Positions 59,868-64,000 of a stretch of DNA of 64,000 nt are shown here, in pieces (the stretch's first letter is position 1; each line of letters opens with the position of its first letter). The stretch spans positions 31,137 to 95,136 of the forward strand of contig JAJCZD010000011.1 in assembly GCA_029262615.1 (NCBI GenBank). Direction: 5' to 3'. Source of the DNA: Candidatus Babelota bacterium (GTDB lineage: Bacteria > Babelota > Babeliae > Babelales > Vermiphilaceae). The translations under genes were made by a program, and so were the position numbers. The notes below the pieces were generated by a model. It did no database searches. It saw nothing but the letters and a program-made list of their open reading frames with translations, and was not told the DNA's origin.

Positions 59868-62561
59868 TTAGTGGAGGTTATACTCTTTGCAGCGGCGATT
59901 TACCGATGAACGGTTGACCCCTAAGAAAGTGGCAACTTTATTTTGATTCTTAAATTTATCCCATAATTTCGCCATCATTATTGGATCTTTTAATGCTTGT
60001 TTACCTAAACGAGCTGCATGGATAAGTTCTGGATCTGAGATTCCATACGCAGGATCGAATTGAGTTTCTTGAAAAATTTGGTTTTTCTTTGATTTATGTA
60101 CCAATAATTTTTGAATTTTATTTTTCAATTCTTTTAAACTTACCGGTCGGTCTATAGTAAATTTATTTTTTTCTCGTTCGGTAAGTTGTAATAAATTTTT
60201 AAAATCTTCTGTTGCAATAGCCTGTTGGGTAAAACCTTGGGCTAACTCTTTCAATTCTTGTTCTGGCAAAGTTAAGAGTGAGGGCATGTTCAGGGTTGTT
60301 TTTTTCAATTCATTAAATAGTATTGCGCTAAAAGTTCCTTCTTGCATAAGGGAATATAGATTTTGATTTGTAGAACAGATTATGCGGATAGAGCTACATA
60401 TTTTTTGTTCACTTTTGAAAACTCTGAAATAACCATAACGAATAAACTCAGCTAGATATTCTTGTGTTTGCATATCAAGGAAATGGATATTTTGAATAAA
60501 GAGCGTGCCGCCATCCAATTTTTCTAACAATGGTTTAGTCTTTTCTTGGTTACCAAAAATAGGATTTACTCCAAACAATTTAATGGCAATATCATGATTA
60601 GCAGAAGGGCCTTGTAGCGTGAGCATGTGCAAGCTATTACGTAAACTTATATGGTGCAGGAGTTCTACCATGTCAATAACATCATCAGTTGGCATGGCAA
60701 GCAGGGTTGCTTTTTTGCTGAGCGCTGTTTTTAGAAGTTCAAGTTTGAAATTTAATAAACTCTCTCCACTACCCGGTATTAATTGATTAATAAGTTGGCC
60801 AGTTTTGGTAGTCTCTAAATACAATAAATAATCCCATTTTGTAGGATCTTGCAAAAGATCAATTTGCTTTTTAACAATGTCTGAGATCTCTGGGTAATAT
60901 ACGGTGATAATTACATTATTTTGCTCAAGATTAGGAACACCAGACAAAACAATTTTGTTATTTTCTGAGTCTTTAGTAAACAATAATTGTGAAGCTTTAT
61001 AATCCTCAACCTGGCGTGCAATTGTATGGAGTGCTTTACTCAGAGGATGCCCTTGTTGGGTATTTATATTTATTTTAATCATTTCTTTTGCGGTTTGATT
61101 TCCAAAAATGAATCGGCGATTTTTATAAAAAATTATACCAATTTCTTTTTGTTTACTGGTGCGCAAAAACGAGCGAATACTTTCTTTGTATTGATTTATT
61201 TCTTGATGTTTATTGAATAATTCATCTTTAAGCTCACGCTCATGCAGGATCAGTTTTTCTAGATTTTGATTTTGTAATAAGTTAATAATGTTGCCAATAT
61301 AATTAGCAAAAACGAGCATTTCATCACGTTCACTATGAGAATAAAATTGGTTTAACCGTGCAAACCGATCGATAACAATATAACCGATAATCAATTTGTC
61401 TTTATAGATTGGCAAAAAAATATCTGCATTTATAGCATCAAGAAATTGAAGCAATGATCTGCGCTCTTGAGTATGTTCATAAAAATCACTAAAAGCTAAT
61501 TCGTCGGTTATTAATATTTCATCTTGCTTGAGATAGTTTAATGTTTCTTTAGAGGTAGTACGTAAAAATGTTTCTATCGCCGTTTGGCGGCGACTTAATT
61601 CAAATGTGCCATCTGCGTGAGAATCACGAATATATAATTTAGTTCGATTGAATGGAACATGAAATGCTTCTTTAAAAAGTGTTTGGGTAATATGACCTAA
61701 CTCTTTAATGGTTGTTGCGGTGCTTAATTGTTCTAATACGTTTTTAAAATCATTGATGAAGTTGAATTGCGAGGAGGCTTGAACATGCTTTTTGAAGTTT
61801 AAAAAGCGCAGGCGAATGACTTTATAAATGCAGTAGATGATAGCAATAGTTAAAAGGAGAGTAGAGATTCCTACAAATGCAAAACAGCTAGCTTTAGAGA
61901 TTTCTGAAAAATTGAAAGGATATAATTGTAGAATATCAGATATGATGTGTGGTAAAAGCAAAACTAAAATAAGTGTCTTGAGTTGTTGCTGAAGGATTCT
62001 TGGTAGCTTAGCCCTTTTTAAGGCGAGTCCAGCAATAATGATGCTTATAGGAAGTAAAAAAAGTAATCCATATATAGAAAAAGCTTTTTCTACAGAAAAC
62101 TCTATTGGCCAACGAATTGAAGATGAGCCATTAATTAGGTTATAAATACCGAAAGTGAAAAAGAAAAGGCTAAAGATGCTACTAATTACTAATGTTATAC
62201 ATTGTCTTAGATTTAAATGAAAGTGTTTTATTACCAAACTTTCAATAAAAAAAGCTAAAGCTTGGTATTGAATAGCGGTAAAACCCCACGCGATTCTGAT
62301 AAAAAAATTATTTAGATAACTATATTTTCCCGGAAAAAATATAAACTGGGACAACTGAAAAATCCATGCAAAATCAACAACCATTGCACCAATGAGAACC
62401 ATTAATAGAAAAAAGATTGGCTGTTGTATTTTAACTGATTGAAAATCTTTAAAGACAAGGTTTAATAAAATGCCTAGCTTTAATGAGAATGCAAAAGAAG
62501 TAATAATAATTAAAAATGAAAAATTTCCTAATAAATTTTCAAGAAGAGTAAATAGAATCAT
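59868..62561 (-). CDS. Membrane-anchored regulator 2: TM sensor, GAF/PAS-like, inactive AAA-like domain, Fis-type HTH
   Basis: 897 residues, collinear with regulator 1 in all parts. About eight transmembrane helices are followed by a GAF-like domain (ITDELAFSDFYEHTQERRSL; ADIFLPIYKDKLIIGYIVI), a PAS-like FYKNRRFIFGNQTAKEM and the sigma-54-activator-like region. That region has GSGESLLN for the P-loop, LFIQNIHFLD for Walker B and RIICSTNQNLYSLMQEG. The Fis-type HTH differs from that of regulator 1 at only a few positions (VATFLGVNRSSVNRRCKEY). The recognition helix is therefore almost identical while the membrane parts are diverged, which suggests different inputs and shared or overlapping DNA targets. 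A small peptide gene diverges 83 nt upstream. Confidence 0.75.
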   Translation of the reverse strand: MILFTLLENLLGNFSFLIIITSFAFSLKLGILLNLVFKDFQSVKIQQPIFFLLMVLIGAMVVDFAWIFQLSQFIFFPGKYSYLNNFFIRIAWGFTAIQYQALAFFIESLVIKHFHLNLRQCITLVISSIFSLFFFTFGIYNLINGSSSIRWPIEFSVEKAFSIYGLLFLLPISIIIAGLALKRAKLPRILQQQLKTLILVLLLPHIISDILQLYPFNFSEISKASCFAFVGISTLLLTIAIIYCIYKVIRLRFLNFKKHVQASSQFNFINDFKNVLEQLSTATTIKELGHITQTLFKEAFHVPFNRTKLYIRDSHADGTFELSRRQTAIETFLRTTSKETLNYLKQDEILITDELAFSDFYEHTQERRSLLQFLDAINADIFLPIYKDKLIIGYIVIDRFARLNQFYSHSERDEMLVFANYIGNIINLLQNQNLEKLILHERELKDELFNKHQEINQYKESIRSFLRTSKQKEIGIIFYKNRRFIFGNQTAKEMIKININTQQGHPLSKALHTIARQVEDYKASQLLFTKDSENNKIVLSGVPNLEQNNVIITVYYPEISDIVKKQIDLLQDPTKWDYLLYLETTKTGQLINQLIPGSGESLLNFKLELLKTALSKKATLLAMPTDDVIDMVELLHHISLRNSLHMLTLQGPSANHDIAIKLFGVNPIFGNQEKTKPLLEKLDGGTLFIQNIHFLDMQTQEYLAEFIRYGYFRVFKSEQKICSSIRIICSTNQNLYSLMQEGTFSAILFNELKKTTLNMPSLLTLPEQELKELAQGFTQQAIATEDFKNLLQLTEREKNKFTIDRPVSLKELKNKIQKLLVHKSKKNQIFQETQFDPAYGISDPELIHAARLGKQALKDPIMMAKLWDKFKNQNKVATFLGVNRSSVNRRCKEYNLH

Positions 62562-62644
62562 ATGCTTGTTCTTTATTGCTATTAATTATACTCATGGCTA
62601 TACTTAAACCATATAAATATTAATTTTTTTCATTGGAGGAAAAC

Positions 62645-62749
62645 ATGATAAAATCAACTTTAAAAAAATTGGCTCTAGCTTCAAGTTCAGTATTAACCCT
62701 TGCTATTATTTTAATGCAGATTTTAGCTGATACAGCCCCACCTATCTAA
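62645..62749 (+). CDS. Small hydrophobic peptide diverging from regulator 2
   Basis: A 34-residue frame with a strong ribosome binding site (TTGGAGGAAAAC before ATG 62645). It has a basic N-terminus (MIKSTLKKLALA), a hydrophobic helix (SVLTLAIILMQIL) and the C-terminus ADTAPPI. The ribosome binding site is stronger than that of most genes in the window, so translation is likely. It shares the layout and the PP near the end with the 59717 peptide. Confidence 0.6.
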   Translation: MIKSTLKKLALASSSVLTLAIILMQILADTAPPI

Positions 62750-62805
62750 TTTAACAAAAAAGGGCTAATACAACAAATAGGTAAGCCTTTTGGGTTAGGG
62801 TTATA

Positions 62806-63480
62806 ATGGAATTGCTGGCTGATAAACAAAAGCGTGTCATTGAGCTAATAAAAGCCCTCAGGCAAGCAACAAAAGGCATGACTGAACCAGCATCGGTTTC
62901 CATAGTAAAAGAGTACGGCCGGGACCCATTTTTGGTCCTGGTCGCTTGTATTTTAAGCCTAAGAACAAGAGATCCCGTTTCTTTGGCTGCTTCGCATCGC
63001 TTATTCAAGCATGCAAAAACGCCTCAAAAATTACTCAAGGTGCCAATAAGTACTGTTGAGAAAGAAATTCATTCAACTGGTTTTTATCGCCAAAAAGCAA
63101 AACAAATTCATGGTATATGTAAAGCATTAATCGAGCGCTTTGATGGCAAGGTGCCCCAAACAGAAAAAGAGTTGTCCTCGATTAAAGGCATTGGGCATAA
63201 AACTGCAGCACTTGTTTTAGCTGAAGGTTTTCGTATTCCGGCAATGATTGTTGATACGCATGTACATCGAATCGCTAACCAGCTTGGACTAGTGCACACC
63301 AAAACTCCGGCACAAACCCATCGGGAACTTGAGAAAGTCGTGCCAAAAGAGTATTGGATTGAATTTTCTCGTTTAGTGGTCAGGTGGGGCCAGAATATTC
63401 GTCAACCACTTTCTTTTAAAACAACATCAGCTGAGATAATAAAGATTGCCAAAGAAGCAAAAGCAAAAAAGAATAAGTAG
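62806..63480 (+). CDS. nth: Endonuclease III-like DNA glycosylase without Fe-S cysteines
   Basis: 224 residues of the HhH-GPD family, which removes oxidised pyrimidines and nicks the AP site. The helix-hairpin-helix SSIKGIGHKTAALVL (with the catalytic Lys) and the catalytic Asp in VDTHVHRIANQLGL are present. The C-terminus, where E. coli Nth has four cysteines for a 4Fe-4S cluster, reads RWGQNIRQPLSFKTTSAEII and then a Lys-rich tail, with no cysteine at all. Activity is expected from the catalytic residues, but the cluster is lost. TTAGGG-type ribosome binding site. Confidence 0.88.
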   Translation: MELLADKQKRVIELIKALRQATKGMTEPASVSIVKEYGRDPFLVLVACILSLRTRDPVSLAASHRLFKHAKTPQKLLKVPISTVEKEIHSTGFYRQKAKQIHGICKALIERFDGKVPQTEKELSSIKGIGHKTAALVLAEGFRIPAMIVDTHVHRIANQLGLVHTKTPAQTHRELEKVVPKEYWIEFSRLVVRWGQNIRQPLSFKTTSAEIIKIAKEAKAKKNK

Positions 63481-63542
63481 TTACTTCCCTGGATTTCCAC
63501 CCGTGTATATAAGTAGCTTTTCAACTGTTGGATCTTGATTCT

Positions 63543-63571
63543 TTGACAGATATATTAATGACCCTTATCCT
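63543..63571 (+). promoter_or_regulatory. Promoter of the Hint-domain gene
   Basis: TTGACA (63543-63548), a 17 nt spacer and TATCCT (63566-63571), about 50 nt before the ATG at 63620. Confidence 0.5.
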
Positions 63572-63619
63572 GTCCATGGCAAATATACTTTACTTAAACA
63601 ACCTCTGGTGGAACAGGTT

Positions 63620-64000
63620 ATGAAAAGATTTTTCTTTCTTTTACTATTTTTTACAATTATTCTCAACTCTTTTCTCTTCGGACATGGCTTTGGCCCGAAT
63701 ACTTTAGTAAAGAATGCTGGCAGGGGTTGGTACTCAATTAAAACTATTTGTGAACTCTGTACTGAAAAAAAATTCCAAATCCCCTCTTATGATTTCAAAA
63801 TAGATAATCATAGAAGTCAGCGGGTTATCTCTGGCGGGATAAGTAAAACAAACTGTTACATGAAGCTTGGCTTTGAAAAAGGTAGCGATATTACCTGTAC
63901 GCCGAGCCAAGCATTTTATTTAGCTGATCAACAAAAGTGGATTAATGCATGCCAACTAAAAATAGGTGATCTTCTTTTAGGCAAGGACAATACAATAATC
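63620..64000 (+). CDS. Exported Hint-domain protein, 3' end outside the window
   Basis: An open frame of 127 codons that runs off the window, so it is partial. The signal peptide (FFFLLLFFTIILNSFLFG) is followed by a Hint (hedgehog/intein) start. Visible landmarks are GFGPNTLVK (a block where the catalytic residue would lie), GWYSIKTI, and a later ITCTPSQAFYLADQQKW and NACQLKIGDLLLG. These follow the order of Hint blocks, including the usual tail W-x-x-A-x-x-L-x-x-GD. Hint domains in secreted bacterial proteins usually sit before a C-terminal toxin tip that they release. The first residue after the signal is not a clear Cys or Ser nucleophile (G-F-G-P-N), so splicing activity is uncertain. 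Confidence 0.65.
   Translation, partial: MKRFFFLLLFFTIILNSFLFGHGFGPNTLVKNAGRGWYSIKTICELCTEKKFQIPSYDFKIDNHRSQRVISGGISKTNCYMKLGFEKGSDITCTPSQAFYLADQQKWINACQLKIGDLLLGKDNTII

Noticed and set aside
56882..62561. Active sigma-54 enhancer-binding proteins
   Set aside because: Walker A, Walker B and GAFTGA are all missing, so sigma-54-dependent ATPase function is not supported.

Overview
This AT-rich 64 kb chromosomal window uses the standard bacterial code. It reads as the genome of an obligate intracellular or endosymbiotic bacterium, most likely Candidatus Dependentiae (TM6) or a close relative; that placement is an inference from content, not from a marker tree. Supporting signs are two adjacent NTT-type ADP/ATP translocases (energy parasitism), many signal-peptide proteins with eukaryote-like domains (ankyrin repeats, a RING finger, a SKP1/POZ-like domain, beta-propellers, cytosolic-type phospholipase A2), and compact housekeeping genes separated by variable accessory islands.

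Layout. 1-9.9 kb: a partial unknown gene, gyrB, tadA, a DksA-type regulator, rpsI, glmS, an ATP-grasp ligase, a CtpA-type protease and ftsB. 9.9-14.3 kb: a polymorphic-toxin island with a full-length secreted toxin, its probable immunity gene, and two decayed EndoU-like toxin tips each followed by an immunity gene. The island is bracketed by a 52 bp repeat of the ftsB 3' end. 14.3-28.2 kb: superoxide dismutase, an ankyrin-like protein, lysS, tandem secreted cPLA2-like enzymes, recJ-cmk, two small secreted proteins and lon. 28.5-36.1 kb: two NTT carriers, rpsB, tRNA-Ser, SRP RNA, dnaX-der-hpf. 36.1-41.7 kb: a second variable locus where fragments of hpf and dsbD show that two versions of an hpf-dsbD interval were joined. 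41.7-48.4 kb: a DUF4097-like protein, tRNA nucleotidyltransferase, and two effector-like proteins that share a Cys-His-Asp protease-like signature, one of them carrying a textbook RING finger. 48.5-52.5 kb: tolQ-tolR, ftsH, rpmB, rpsT. 52.7-56.8 kb: a POZ-like/WD-repeat effector, PBP2 and a Xer recombinase. 56.9-62.8 kb: two tandem membrane-anchored regulators with a decayed sigma-54-activator-like ATPase domain and Fis-type HTH, each with a tiny hydrophobic peptide gene diverging from its start. 62.8-64 kb: an endonuclease III lacking its Fe-S cysteines and the start of a Hint-domain protein.

The strongest candidates for undescribed biology are: (a) the regulator/peptide pairs at 56882-62749, which look like peptide-sensing one-component systems; (b) variable islands bracketed by displaced 3' tails of core genes (ftsB, hpf, dsbD); (c) the secreted effector set aimed at host ubiquitin and lipid chemistry.
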